From NCBI GenBank assembly GCA_963921795.1, contig OY997653.1, positions 19,980,346 to 20,044,345 on the forward strand: a stretch of 64,000 nucleotides of DNA. Reading direction: 5' to 3'. This DNA comes from Nannobrachium achirus (taxonomy: Eukaryota > Chordata > Actinopteri > Myctophiformes > Myctophidae). Made by a program: the position numbers and the translations under genes. The notes under the pieces are model-generated. The model did not search any database, was not told the DNA's origin, and saw nothing but the letters and a program-made list of their open reading frames with translations. The first letter of the stretch is position 1; each line of letters opens with the position of its first letter. This document shows, one piece after another, positions 1-47,000 of this stretch.

Positions 1-7
1 CTACAAC

Positions 8-280
8 AGTGGTTCTCAACCTGTCGGTCGGGGGGTGTATAGCTAAGTGTATAGCACATTTCTAAAGTGACAATTTAAGGACTTTTTAATACCTCTGAAA
101 AGACTAATTAAACATTGGTCAATTTGTCAAATATTATGCTCACAACGCCTCGCAACGCATGTAGATCAGTTATTTTCACAATAAAACCATGCTATACAAA
201 ATGTAATGCCTCAACTCTGGGGTGAGGGGTCCCCAGTTCAACTATGATTATTGTGGGGGTCGCGGTTGAGAACCAGTGCC
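8..280. mobile_element. Family A repeat with degenerate central palindrome
   Basis: Starts GTGGTTCTCAACCTG and ends in the inverted GGTTGAGAACCAGTG; degenerate palindrome at about 140-182. Confidence 0.8.
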
Positions 281-295
281 CCAGAAATAGCAGCA

Positions 296-597
296 GCGTC
301 CTAAACCCATTTAGGCCTAAAATTTGTGGATGCTTTAACTATTAAAAAATAGCAGATATACAAGCTCACAGCGCGGCACCGAGTGCCGCGCTGCAAGCTT
401 GTAGATCTGCTATTTTTGAAAAAGTCGTGAAAATGTGTGCAAATCTTTGAATATATGTAATTTCAAAGTGAACGTTTGTAACTAAAATTTTGCTTCTGGG
501 GGGTCCCTGGAAATAAATATTTTGAGATGGGGGGGTCCGTGGCCAAATACATGTCATTTTGGGGGTCCTTCACATGAAAAGGTTTGAGAACCACTAA
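296..597. mobile_element. Family B repeat with central palindrome
   Basis: Ends in GTTTGAGAACCACT and carries GGGGGTCC blocks. The palindrome at 343-417 has the loop region GCGCGGCACCGAGTGCCGCG. Lies just left of med23 exon 22. Confidence 0.8.
343..417. repeat. Core palindrome copy (family B)
   Basis: Inverted arms built on AAATAGCAGATATACAAGC with a GC-rich tip. Confidence 0.88.
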
Positions 598-816
598 CAT
601 AGTAGTCTCTCAAGAACAGACTAACTGAGCTCCAGTTAAGTGAAAAGGACATTTTCTTTGACGATGGCTGGCCAGATTGCCGACACAGAAACATAGGTTT
701 TTTTTTCCCAAAATCTTAGAAGGATTCAAAAAAGACACTTAAAGAAATTCTAATTTTCACGATTTTTCAAAAATGTGTCATAGTGTGTTCAGGCCTAAAA
801 TGGGTTATAAACCCAC

Positions 817-33333
<32,517 letters not shown>

Positions 33334-33625
33334 GACTGTAGCGACAACACCGCTGTCACGGGAGCATGGGGAGACAACGTGGCTGTTTATTATTATTTTT
33401 TTTTATCTCATTCAATAAGCGTGCGTGCAGCAGAACGCAGATGGATACTACAACAACAACAACAACATCGTGCTAACAGTTAGCAACAACCTACAATGAA
33501 TACACACCGACCGAGCCGACCGGAAACAGCCCGCCTGCCACACGGAGGACCTGTGTGGGAGACGGACCGTGCGGAGCGACGGCGAAAACAAGCCGACCTC
33601 ACACGTGGTGACATGAGTTCCACTT

Positions 33626-33860
33626 TATTTATTTATTTATTTATTTATTTATTCATTCGTTCGTTCGTTCGTTCGTTCATTCATTCATTCATTCATTCAT
33701 TCATCCATTCGTTTGTTTGTTTATTCATGTGTTTATGTATTTATTTATTCATGAATCTATCTTCTTTTCTTTTCTCTTTTCTTTTCTTTTCTTTTCTTTT
33801 CTTTTCTTTTCTTTACTTTTCTCTTCTTTTCTTTTCTTTTCTTTTTTTCTGATGTTTTTT
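33626..33860. repeat. Compound (TTTA)(TTCG)(ATTC)(TTTTC) array
   Basis: Successive tetra- and pentanucleotide blocks, about 300 bp upstream of the med23 start codon. Confidence 0.93.
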
Positions 33861-34118
33861 CCTTTACCTTGCCCCCCCCCCCCCCCCCCTCCCCCCAAGA
33901 TGAATCACATCCGTTTGTGTTTTAGCCAAAATTATGACGTGTTTCTGAAAAATGAAAATAAATGCTTTTAATGTTGTGTTATTATTTTGGACTTGCGCCA
34001 TGCAAATGTATTGATTGTTCTTTTATTTGTTTTTTTTACACACATAGGCCTACATGTGATGTGGTGTATTGTATGCATACCCATCTACTTCAATAACTGA
34101 ATTGAGTAGGCCTATATA

Positions 34119-34565
34119 TAGGGTGACCATATTTTCAGCCACTCAAACCGGGACGCAAAACACTGTTGCCTAAAACTGGGACCCTAAAAGCAATGCGCAC
34201 GTTACCGCGCACGCGCGTGCCCATTCTCTAACGTTCGTGCACGCGCACACACGCACCGCAGGGTTGCAAACAGTCAGTGAGTGATTGACAAACAGCCTCA
34301 GCGTTGAATTCAGACACGCAATGAATTTGTTCCTTTTTTCTGATTGGTTAGGTGAGTATGTTTTCATGAAAAGAACATGATAAATGTCTATGCAACCACT
34401 GAAAACAGCTACTATTATTTTAATTCTGGTGAAAACCGGGACAATTTTGCAGTGAATGTTGAAAACCGGGACATATTAGTGTTTTAGAGATATTTGTCGG
34501 GACACCGGGACACGCAGCTTGAAAATGGGACTGTCCCGGGTAAAACGGGACGTCTGGTCACCCTA
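34119..34565. mobile_element. hAT-like nonautonomous element
   Basis: Terminal inverted repeats TAGGGTGACCA and TGGTCACCCTA, with inner GGGACG/CGTCCC matches. Perfect 8-bp target duplication CCTATATA at 34111-34118 and 34566-34573. No ORF. Confidence 0.92.
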
Positions 34566-34750
34566 CCTATATATCATGAATGCTTTCTTGTGGTTTAAAT
34601 CATTGCATTTCTTATCTCATAAGCGCTTCTAATAAAGCTATATTATAGTGATAGGCAAATGGGAAAAACCCATAATCACCATAATACCCGGAACCTTTTG
34701 GAATAAGCCTGATTGACTAGCCTAATTATATGTTATTACATAACACCCTC

Positions 34751-34752
<2 letters not shown>

Positions 34753-34822
<70 letters not shown>

Positions 34823-34838
34823 GCGCGCGCGCGTGCGA
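34753..34838. repeat. (GT)n(GCGT)n(GC)n alternating tract
   Basis: Strict purine-pyrimidine alternation, the kind that can adopt Z-DNA, about 800 bp upstream of the il20ra start. Confidence 0.93.
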
Positions 34839-35641
34839 GTGCACTAGCCTACTGCACTTGTCCTAGGCCAGTGTTTCTCAAATGGGGTACGCGCAGGGGT
34901 ACTGCAGGGGGTACAGGATGAAATGGGAATAATATGTATTTTACAGTTATGGGTAATGACAAAACATTGACAGCCTAATTACACCAATAATTTGGGTAGG
35001 CTACAACAGACTGTTATTGACAATAAATCATATTCAATCAATATTATCAATATATATAATATTATAGACTATATAATATAATATCAATATTCTTTTTTAC
35101 CATATGGAATATAGACGTTTTTTAGTTTGTTTTTATTCACTAACAGGCTTCATAAAGAACCAGTGCCCTAGGCGTCATATGTGCCGGGGAAGGAAGGACA
35201 ATATACCGTAACTATAGTGCTATAGCCTGCAGTGTTATGGGCTTGACTTTGAACACAATAGCGTGTTGTTCAGGTGTAAAGTGCACACAAGCAGGTGCAG
35301 TTACATTCCTTCCGCCCACAACACAGGAGGAGGGGAAGCTCTCAGCTCCCCCGAACTCATTTATTACCGTATGTTTCCTGTTTCCTTACAGTTAAGAATA
35401 ACACAATAACGCTTGAAGCGTGGTGCTGGGTAATGTTATTGCTTTGCTGTGGATTTATGAGTATCTCTACCGGCGAGTCAGGTGTACATAATTAATAACT
35501 TCATAAGGATCGCGTAAAGGAGGATCAGGTGCTGTCTGGCTGGCTGGGATCATAGATGCAGAAGTTGTGGGACTGTGGGAGATGATGATGACGGGGGTCC
35601 GGAGAAGAAGCGAACGTTTCGTGGTGAAGATATGAGTGGAG

Positions 35642-35702
35642 ATGGTTAGGGCTTTAACACCGGTTCTGTGCCTCCTTAGTGCTCTGCTGCTGCAGGGCGC
35701 AG
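35642..35702 (+). CDS. il20ra: il20ra exon 1, signal peptide
   Basis: [20 protein letters not shown], a typical signal peptide, phase 1, donor GTAAGC. The nearby upstream ATG at 35633 reads into a stop after a few codons, so 35642 is preferred. Confidence 0.85.
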
Positions 35703-38700
35703 GTAAGCATGCATGCTGGTCAACATAATTCTATTCACTTAATTAATCGGCTTCTATCATGAATGTGTACATTACTCAAAATTAAAACTAACTATAGGGT
35801 CTACATTTCAGAGGAATGTCCAAGTTCCCTTCAAAGTTCAAGCAAACATGGGTGCGGGGGAGGCTCCACAATAGCATATACAATGTAAGCCAACTTTACC
35901 CCTGCCTTTCTTTCTCTTGACTTGTAGGAAGGATATAGGCCTATAGACACAGAATAATATTTGGATTGATTGACTTTATCAAAATATAGCCTACTTAAAG
36001 TATCCTAACAAACTAATCAAAAATAGCAGATTGACAATATTATTTAAAATGGACATACAAGTAAAGTAGGCCTACACCTCAAAAGTTACTTGTACTTACT
36101 TGAGTAACCTACTTCATTCTACTGTCCAACACATAGGACCACATTGGAAACAAGTCCCCAGGACGTTTTTGTGTTATCCTTTCAGCCTTACTCAGTTGTG
36201 CGCATCCCGCATCAAAAACTCATTCAAGTCGCCCAGGGACTCATTCATGTCATGGTCCTGGGGTCCCGGGGATGCGCCTCCATTGGAGTCCATGTTAAAA
36301 TAATTTACTTCTTCTACTTAAGTTGCTATATTAGTTTAGATAGTTTAATTCGTTTTTTAATGTATTGTGTAAGATAAACACTGTAAAGATTTATTATCAG
36401 TTAAACCTGGAGCAGCTAAAAACTATTTTCACTTGTGGTTCTCAAAGTGGGGTCCTGGGTCCTTGAGGGAGTTCCAGGGGGTCCCCAGATAAATGATAGT
36501 TAGGAACCAAATAGAACTTTATGGGTCTGTAACTCGGTGAACAAATGGAACCAAATGGACCTGTTCCATTTGTACTATAGTATTTTAACATTTAATATAA
36601 ATTGGGGTCCCAGTGATATAAATATAATTAAATGGGTGTCTGTAGCCTAGTGTATTTAGAAATCCTAGTTCTAAGTTCAAACATTAGCCAAATTGTAAAA
36701 TAAATATAAGAAATAGGCAAACATTTTGAAAATAGCCGATCTACAAGCTCACAGCGCTCGAAAACATTGTATTGAGGACTCAAAACTTTTCTGGGACCCA
36801 TTTGAATGACCACCTGTGGGTCCCGGGACCCATTACATTGAAAACCTAGTAACATCACTGCTTACTGTCATACTGCAGTGGTTTTCAACCTGTGGGTCGC
36901 GACCCCAGGGGGGTCCACACATGTGCAACATTGTTTTCTCACTCAACAGTAAACAAACCAACATAAAGTTTAAGTGTATAGAGGATGCACATTTCTAAAG
37001 TAGTGACAATTTATTTTAATACCTCTAAAATGACAAATTGAACATATAGGCCAAATTGTCAAATATTAGAGGCGGAAATTGTGAAAATGAACGCAGAGGA
37101 TTTTCCTGTGTAATTACAACAACTCATTTAGCAGAAATCCAACACCTCCCTGTGCACAGGGATCGTCCCCTTCTTGCACACCTTTGTTAAGGTCTGTTGT
37201 TTGAAAAGTAAAATGGGTCAGCACTACTACATGCAAACTGCACACTGTAAACAATACCCTGAGATAAGGTTGCATTTATAGTAGTTTTACTACTACACCA
37301 GAGACCACATAGGCTACTACGATATTATAATGTCTTGATATTTCATATTTTTTCTCCATATTATAATATGAAACATTATTAGAATTTAAACATCCATATG
37401 TTTTTTAGGAAAACATAATGTTTTAAACTAACTGGCGTTATGTCAGATTCGGCCTGCATGTGAATTTAGTTTCACCTGATGTAGGAGGGACCCAGACATA
37501 TGATAAAGAACACCTTATTGTAATCTGCCTGTTGTTTACCTGGACCTGAGCCAAACATAATCAAAGTTATGTTTTCACGGATATAAAAAGAGATCAGTGC
37601 ACCAGGACGGTCTTATAGTACAGTGGTTCTCAACCTTTTCAGGCCGCAACCCCCAATTTAATCAGATTTTAACTGAGGACCTCCCACGCTACGAGCACTA
37701 AGAGTTGAGGCATTACATTTTGTATAACCGTTCTATTGTGAAAATGGCAGATCTACCGGTATGCTCATAAACGCGAGGCGTTGTGAGCATGTAGATTGGC
37801 TATTCTCACAATTTCTGCCTCTAATATTTGACAATTTGGCAAATGTTTAATATGTCATTTCAGAGGTATTAAAAAGTCCTTAAATTGTCACGTTAGAAAT
37901 GTGCAGTTACCCTCTACACTTAAACTTCATGTTGGTTTGTTTACTGTCGAGTGAGATGAGAAAACAACGTTGCACATTAAGTTAAGGTCTTACTACAAAT
38001 ACTAGTGAAGACTCTGTTGCTACATTTAGTGTAGCACAGTGGTTCTCAAACTTTGTATTTTCAAGGACCCCCATAACTCTGAGTACAAATGCAACCAAAT
38101 GGACCCGACCCGTAAGGGTCCATTTGGTTCCTAGTAGGTCTACTCTCTCAGAGTTACACACCCGTAGGGGCCATTTGGAACCCCCCTCAAGGAACCATGC
38201 ATGAGGGTCCCTGGACCACACATTGTTCCAGTGAGCCAACAAGCAAAAAATATCAGTGCAAGCTCACAGCGCGGCACCGAGTGAAAACTCATGAAAATGT
38301 GTGAAATATTTTTCAATATCTTTCTCATAAGGTTTTTTGAAAAACCTATGTTTCTATGTCAGTGGTGCTGAAACCTTTTCATGTGAAGGACCCCCAAAAT
38401 AATATGTATTTGGCCACGGACCCCCATCTGAAAATATTTAGTTCCAGGGACCAGAAGCAAAATTAGAGTTACAAATGTTTGCTTAAAAATATATATATAT
38501 TCAAAGATTTGCACACATTTTAAAAAAAACTCGGTGCCGTGCTGTGAGCTTGTATTATCTGCTATTTTTCAATAGCTAAAGTATAAAATAATTAAGGTCC
38601 CTCCACCTGGCCCTAGTAACTCAGTCCTACTTCCCCCCCCCCCCTTGTGACATGTTACAGTGAGGAAAACGGCCGTTCACATGCTGTTGTACAGTTGGTT

Positions 38701-41030
38701 CCACACATCAGACAAGCTATCTTCCTAATTCTTTCAGTTCCTCAGTTGATCATTGTTATATCACCACAGCTCAGTGGTTCCCAAACAATGGTACAATGGC
38801 ACCCATTGTTTTGGTTTCCTACATTTTTATTATGATTTTCAAAAAGTAGGCCTAACACATGAATAAATAAATAATCAGAAATTAAAAGGTGTTCAAATGA
38901 GTTAGTGTTAAAACTTTCACGAAGTAGTGAAAATATTAACAAATCTTTAATCTCACAATGTGTCATATTGTTAGATTGTAGATCTGATATTTTCACTAAA
39001 TCTGTGTCTCGGGGAGAGCTTTTATTTTGGAATGTCTGTCAGTTATTATGAATGCATTGTATTATGTTCCCCTTTGGTCTGATTGATGCGTGACGATTCT
39101 ATTCAGCGGGGCTGAGACCCTCTTTCCCTGCAGTGGTGCCTGAGAAGTCTGAGAAAAGCAAACAATATAAAAATAAATAAATAAATGAAATGAAATCATT
39201 TAAAAGAAAATTTAAACAGGTGCTATTTAGATTGGCCAAAGTTGATATATCCAACTGTGACCTAGAGTAGGGGATCCGGAACAAGAGAGCAGACCCAAGA
39301 CACAACACTTCAAACTTTCCTAACTCAGTGGTGACACGAGGAATCTCAAACATCAAACAGTCCTGAGAGCACGTCTGCACATGTGATAGGCACTATAGTC
39401 TTCCACTGCAAAATATAATTTAAATAAGAGGGAAAACTCCCAATTAAAATGTTATAAATTAATAAAAAACAAAGCTGATCTCTCCTAGTCGCAAGGGAGG
39501 GCCAACCAACCTTATTATTACACAGTATGCAATGATAGGTGTTATAGCTGTCATAAATCCTTGTTATGAATTCAAACAAAGACGATATTAGATTAGCCTT
39601 TATTGTCCCAGACACAGGGATATTTGGTTTCAGTCTGTTCAACATCAGACACATGAGAATCAAAATAACAAAATAATAATAAATAATAATAATCAAAAAC
39701 TCTCCTCCTATTAATACAAGTGATTTTCAAAAGTTTTCATGTCAAGGACCCTCAAATTAATATGCATGTGGCCACCGACCCCGATCTGAAAATATACTTG
39801 TAACAGGGACCCCCAGAAGAGAAGATTCACTATTTATATATAAATGATTAAAAAAATATCAAAGAATGTCAAGACTTTTCAAAAAATACGCTCACGGTAC
39901 ATTTAGAATTAGGCACACCTTTTACACTGTAGAATTGAAGCACTCTTTATTGTCGGTTGCTGCATGGGTGTTTGGGTCAGCCATGATTTGTGTTTCAAAT
40001 GTTTCAATGTTGTTTTCATTTAATATAGAGTATTTAAGTCATTAAGGATGTGTCACAATCATGAACATTTAGTTGACGATTTAATTATGTTTTTGTCTCT
40101 GAACACTGGGACATAATAAATCAAAATTACATTTCTGTTTGCCTCGTAGTCTTATGTCAACGAACATTGCACAGGGCAGATTAATGACTAAGAACTTAAA
40201 TAAACAAAGACATGGCTGACAATGACCGCTAACCATAATCCAAATAATGTACTGTAAACAGAACATGCCATGCATTTCATAATATGCACGTTACTTGTGA
40301 GCCTGTCCATGGGATATTTTCCACAATATTTCAACAGATTGATTAAACAAATTCCGAAGATTATGCACAAAATAACTGTGATTATCTCAAAGAACTGTGA
40401 TCAGGCAATTATTTAATAATTGTGTCATGCCTAAATGGGGGATATACAGGGGTCAGCAACCATTTTTAAATGAAGTTCCATGTTTTTCTTTTCTACATAG
40501 TCAGTGTAACATGTCAACATACATTTTAATGACACGCCATCAAACATTCTGACATATTGTGATTGGCAGGACATTGTTATAACGATCATTAGACTGTTTT
40601 GGTTTCTTACATTTGTATTAATATTTATTATTTCAAAGGATTTTCAAAAAGTAATACATAAATAAATAAATAATCAAGTTTTAGACTGAGATACACTGTT
40701 CCTCTCTCTCTTTCTCCCCACTGTGTCCAGTCTCCTCCTCTCCTCCCAGCCCGGTTGACGTAGTCTTCTCTTCCGTCAATCTGAGGAATGTGGTCGAGTG
40801 GCGTCCTGGAAATGACACCCCTCCAGGCACACACTTCTTAGTGCAATATGCCATGTAAGTACGTTGTGATGTCAGTTGAATGAAAATGATTCATGGCACA
40901 CTTTTTTAATACATTTCACAACAAGGACTCACTTCAGACTGAATTCTTCCACATTTATTCTGCCCTACAAAGGCAGAAGTAACTACGTGCAAGAATTTCA
41001 CTAAAAATCGAACCTCTGTTCGAAGTGGAG

Positions 41031-41087
<57 letters not shown>

Positions 41088-44000
41088 TGGCCTGGCCTGA
41101 ACAACAGCGCCCTCGTGTGGTCACAAAAGGTCCTGTAGGCTACAGACAGACAGACAGACAGACACACAGACACGGCCACACACACGGCCACGTATAGGGA
41201 GCTTGTGTTCCACACAGCTCCAAAAAATTAGTTTAAAAGTGTTACAGCTGATCAGCCAAATGAGATAAAGGCATTAAAGTGATATTACACTGATTGTATA
41301 TCTGTTCTTGAGGTAATTGTTCATCCCCCAATATCATGAAGGCTAATTTGACCTTTGGGTGACACAAATAAGTATGTGTGTCAGAAAACATAGTTACTGC
41401 CTTTTGTAAGGCAGTATTGTAGGTTTCCCCAGCAGCAGCAAACTCTTGAACGTTGCGGCCATGCAGGGCCTTCCTTAAATGGTAAAAGGTGCATTTATAT
41501 AGCGCTTTTTATCCAAAGCGCTTTACAGAGATTGTGCATTACATTCGCCCATTCACGCACACATTCATACACCGGTGGCTGAGGAAACCATGCAAGGCAC
41601 CAACCTGCTCACCGGGAGCAATGTGGGGTTCAGAGTCTTGCCCAAGGACCCTTCGACATTAACTCAGGGGGAGCCCGGATTCGAACTGGGAACCCTTCGG
41701 GACCCCTTCGTGCTCTAATAACGGTTTCTCTACCCCTGAGCTATGCCGCCCCTTCCTTAGCTTAGTTGTGAAGTTCATCGTTTGCCTGAACCATGCACCC
41801 AAGTGTTTTTGTGGAACTACTTTTTTGACGAGTGCTCCTCTTTCCCCTTTTGTGAAACACAAAATGCATACTCTTTTAAATATTGGGGCTTGTGGGACAG
41901 CTCACAGTGGTTGAAACCTCCCAAAACAATGTTATTAATGGCGGAACGTTTCAACCTTATAGGTCTTCATCAGGCAAAATTAAAGACCGATAAACGTTGC
42001 CATCAATAGCCTTGGCTTGTGGGAGGGTATCAAGTATTTTCCAGTCCAATAAAGTCACAAGCAACTGGTGTTAAAATCCAAGTCTAAAGTAATCAAAATT
42101 GTTACTTGAGTCTAAGTCAAGCACAAGTCACGTATTCATGACACATCTGGTAAGTCATACTTTTTTTTTAGAAAGTATCGAATTATTATGTAAGTATCTA
42201 CCGTAATTATGCCGAGACATTATTATGCGAAGGTATGTAAGTAAGTATGCAAACGATGTAGTCTTGTCTTCCGTGAATCCGAGGAATGTGATCCTGTGGC
42301 GTCCTGGAAATGACACACACCCAAACACACACACACACTTCTAGTGCAATATGCCATTCAGCATAACATGGATGGATGGAACGATAAATAGAAACAGCAT
42401 TTGAGTTCCCAACAAAGGAATCTTCTAAAAATCCACCGAGTGTTGTGGAGCAGAACAAATAAAGAAGGGTTAAAGTTATTACAATATAGATGGCTATTTT
42501 AATCAATCAATCAAAAAAGTTATTAATTTGATACACTTTCTCAATATATCCATCCAACCACTTTTCCCAGAGTCACAGGGTTGTAACAGTTCAAGCTCAC
42601 AACTCCTTTCGGTTCAGACATTTTCACAATATTTATCTGTCGAATCGAGTGTTTAGGCATTACAACTAAAATGTAATGCCTACAATTCAAAGTGCTTGTC
42701 AGGATGGGGGGTCCCCAGTTAAAATATATGATAATCATTGCGGGGTAGAGGCCTGAAAAGTCTGGGAACCCATTGCTCTACACAGACATGTATATGTCAG
42801 CAGTTTAAAGGGGAATACCACTCATTTTTAACTTTGAACTATGTCATTAATATACCTTAGAGTTGTTTTGTGGAAATAAGAAAAAAGTCCCCCCACTTCT
42901 GTGATCAGTAACATCATGAAGGCATACTCTGATCACATGAACACACAATCAATCCTCCTGTTCTATGCAACACAGAAGGCGGGGACTTTTATTTTATTTT
43001 ATTATTATTTCCACAAAACAACTCTTTTATTTTCCATTGTTTCTCTGATGATATCCTATGCATAGCACTGTGTTCTATCTGTCTGTCATTCAATATCCTG
43101 ATTATTATATTGATGTATTATTACCTGCTTATTGTAAGTCGCTTTGGATTAAACGTGTCTGCTAAATGCCTAAATTGTAAATTGTAAATTGCAATGAAAC
43201 ATTATCTCAATGTAAGCAAGCCACGGCTTACCTGAGATTATCCTTTTAGTTGACCTACCAGTGAACTGTACCGTCATGAAACTTACCTTTTCCTATGCAA
43301 ACTTCTAATAAATACTTCAATCAATCAAACAATTCCTGTGGGTTTACATTGTCCCTTCGTCGACAGCTATGGGGACAGAGTGGAGAATGGCAAAGACAGA
43401 AGGGTGAACTGGAGACCGGTGCAACACTGTCAGTACATCGGGCGGAGCTGGTGCGACCTGACCAATGAAACGGGGGACCTGGAGCATGGCTACTACGCCA
43501 GGGTTCGAGCCGTGAACAAGAAGCGCTCGTCCAAATGGACACAGACACAGAGGAGGTTCGAACCCAAGAGCGACAGTAAGTTTAGACTGGGATCAGTGCC
43601 ATTCTCAGGGTTTCTGATCTGGCCGGGAGCGGAAATAACTTTACATCATGTTGCAGTTGGTTGTAGTCATCAGTAGGGATGGGACAATGTGAACATTTCA
43701 TGTCACGATTATTGTGACCAAAGAAATGGCGATTTACGATATTATCGCGATAATCAAAATATCCCCAACATCCATTATCCTAGGGGCGGAACATTTTGCC
43801 AAAAAATAGCAGATCTACATTTGTGAACTTCCCGTGCAAACTGATGATATTTCTAATGGGTTAAGTCAATTCTCAAATCCTCTATTAACGGCTAGGTGTG
43901 CCCTCATGCTCATTTCATGGAGGGAGGGCCTATTTCAACCAATTGCTTGGTCAGAAGAACTAGTAGTATAATATAAATATTTCACTCTTTATCTATTTCT

Positions 44001-47000
44001 TTTATTTTTGGGAAACTCCTCTGAGTACCACCAGAGGGGGGGCCCATGTACCACCAGTGGTACACGTACCTCAGGTTGAGAACCACTGCTATAGACTACG
44101 TACTGTATTGTTGACTGGAGTCCCCCAGGGATCTATGCAAGGTCCCCTCCTTCTTTTGTGTGGAGGTCAGTGAAGTCATACTGTAGGAAACGTAGTCGTG
44201 TTCTATTGTGTTGAATGTGTGAATTTTAGGAAGGCTTCACCAATTGTCAACCCTATCTTCGGTGGAATTGAACAACATCGCTTATGTTCATTATAAGATT
44301 ATTGCCATTGGTGGGCTGTGAGACAAATAAAAATGCAATAACATAGGCAACAAGCTACGAAGGCACCCGAGGCACCACTCAGTGAAATGACATCCAATGA
44401 CCATACGCCCTGATTTAAGTCCAAACAACAAACAGGCAAACAGGACAGATGAAAAACGTATACATAAAAAGTATTAACAACAACTCACGAGACAGACAAA
44501 CTTGACAAAACAAGACAAGACATGGCTTGGTCGCCCCACACTGCAATATATGTGATAAACAAGCAGTGCACCCACACATATTTCCCCATAGTAAGTAAAC
44601 TAGGAGGACCCAGCTGCATCTGAGATTACATCCCACTTAGATAAGCGATGTAGAAATGTATTAGTCTGGAACAGTCTGGAACTGTAAGTTGTTAACCAGT
44701 CTAAGGAAGGGATCCCAGGTTTTCTCAAATTTAGACACCGACCCCCTCAGAGTACTTCTAATTTTTTCTAATTTAATGAAGTGGAGTGTATCCCTAATCC
44801 AATGAGGATGGGATGGGGGGTGTGCGCGATTTCATGATAATTGCACTTTGCGTTTGGGATTTGAGGCATTTTGTTCAAAACGGCTCAATCCTACAAACTT
44901 TGGAAGCCAATCTTAGCCAATCAGGATGGAATATGCAAAATCGGACAGATCCGTGTCGATCACATGACTGTCGAGATACTGCCTACCGATTTGTACGATT
45001 TTTGGACAAAATCTGTAAGAGTAGTGCACAGAAATGTGTTTTGCGAACATCGGCCACTAGGTGGCGCTAGAAAAGGCCCATTTGAAAAATTTAGGGCAGA
45101 GGTTCTAGATTGGCATCCAGGGAATGTGTGTGCTCACTTTGGCAGCGACTGGGCCAACGGCGACTGAGATTAGCTGCACACAAACTGCGAGGACACACAC
45201 ACACACGGACGGACGCACGCACGGACGGACGGACGGACACACGGACGGACGGAGGGGAAAACATACTCTCCCCCATGCCTTCGGCTGGTGGAGACAATAA
45301 AACCTCAGCGTACATGTGTATACACAGATACCGGTACATATTGTGAAAATAGTCAATCTACTAGGGCGTGAATTGTGTGCTTGTAGATCGTCTGTTTTAA
45401 TCTTTTATAGTATGTTGATTACCGATGCAGTAATGTTCTTATTTTCCTTTTTTCATTGAATAGGAATTTAAAAGTTCATGAGAGTCCTTAAATTGTCAAA
45501 TGTGCCGATACCCAGTATTGTTGGTTTGTTTACTGTTGAGAGAGAAAACGATGTTAAGAATCAGAATCAATTTATTAACATACATTCAGAAAATGAAATA
45601 TCGTTCCCCCTCAGTCACTTGCAGTGCAACATAAAAAACATCAAGAAACATAAAAGGTCCTAAAACTAAAAACAGCATATAAAAATCCCAATACAGTATG
45701 ACGTACAATTCATGTAAAATGTTACTCATCTAAAAGGTTACCAACACACACATATATTGTAGGTAAAGTGCCATGGTGCAATGTTCACATTAGGCAAAAA
45801 TAAATGTGGGGGACCCTCTGGGGTCAGTCCATTGGGACCCCCAGGTGGGCCCCGGATCCTACCACGTTTGAGATCCAGTGCTATAAAACCTGATTCTGTC
45901 TCCCCCCCTTCATAGCTATTTTCGGCCCTCCGATGGTTTCCGTTGCGATGGAGGAGAATTGGGCCATCATCAATCTGAAGGGGCCAATGAGATACCAGCC
46001 TGATAACCACACCCAAGAGGTTCCCATGGCAACCTTCTACCCCAAGCAAATCACCTACAACGTGTCCGTCCACAATGTCCGCCGCAACCAGACGGTAGGT
46101 GGAAACCACTCCGACTCATCAACGCAGTCCTGGAGTTTTTGTACGTACACTACAGCAGGGTTCCCCAATAGGCGGCCCGCAGGCCATTTGCGGCCCGCGG
46201 GGGGCTACTGTCTGGCCCACACCAACCCCAGTAATAATGGTGGTATAAGAGCAGCAACAACACTATTATATTGTCGTTGTCGGGTGGAAACCTTGTATCT
46301 CCAAATGTGTACGTTCTTTTGCAAATCATACAAGGCCATCGCACAAAAGTAGTGAAAACAGCAGATCTACAAGCACAGTGCTTGTAGATTGGCTGTTTTC
46401 ACTAGTTTAAATCCTTTTTAAAATGACAAATGCAAAATGAACTGTTTTGGACATAGACGATTTTCATCCGACAACGATGATATCTGAACTGTCGCTGGAG
46501 TAGTGGGAATGCCACCGTCACCCCCTGCAATGTTGTGGCCCTCGGCTTGGTACCCTAGACATGATTCGGCCCATGGGGAAAATTAATTGGGGAACCCTGC
46601 ACTACAGTATCCATGCACAAGTTTCCAGTGTCCCATGATAGTCTCGCGTGGCCAGACTGTTGACTCCCGCGATTTTCAAATGCTCCCGTCATACAGTCTG
46701 GGGCAACAGAAGTCTTAAGATGAGTATGGGATAAAGCGGATATGACGCACCCTCTCCCTTGGTGCAGTAGCCAAGTCCTACTGGAAGCGTGTTCTTTCAA
46801 TATTTCTTGCAGCGTTATTTCTCTGGTGTTATTTGTATTACTTCTATGATGTTTTCAAAAATGTTCTTAAACTATACACGCATAACAAGAGTATGCCGCT
46901 CCAATGACTAGTGTGTTTCTGTTATGTTTCCAATGGGACTACAGTTCTGTGTAGTGACTACTTCCGTACTCGCCGTTCGGAAGCTGTCGTTCCAGTCTCT

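Larger units (their letters stand above)
33334..35641. other. Head-to-head med23/il20ra interval
   Basis: Both genes point away from this 2.3 kb interval, so both promoters should lie in or at the edges of it. It contains simple repeats at 33626-33860, a hAT-like element at 34119-34565, an alternating GT/GC tract at 34753-34838, and a GC-mixed leader before 35642. No TATA or initiator is clear enough to mark. Confidence 0.5.

Noticed and set aside
41680-41750. Possible tRNA gene on the minus strand
   Set aside because: It is the tRNA-derived head of a SINE; the cloverleaf is interrupted and the body continues into SINE sequence.
42258-42357. An alternative functional il20ra exon
   Set aside because: The donor is lost and the frame is broken, so it is listed as a pseudo-exon.
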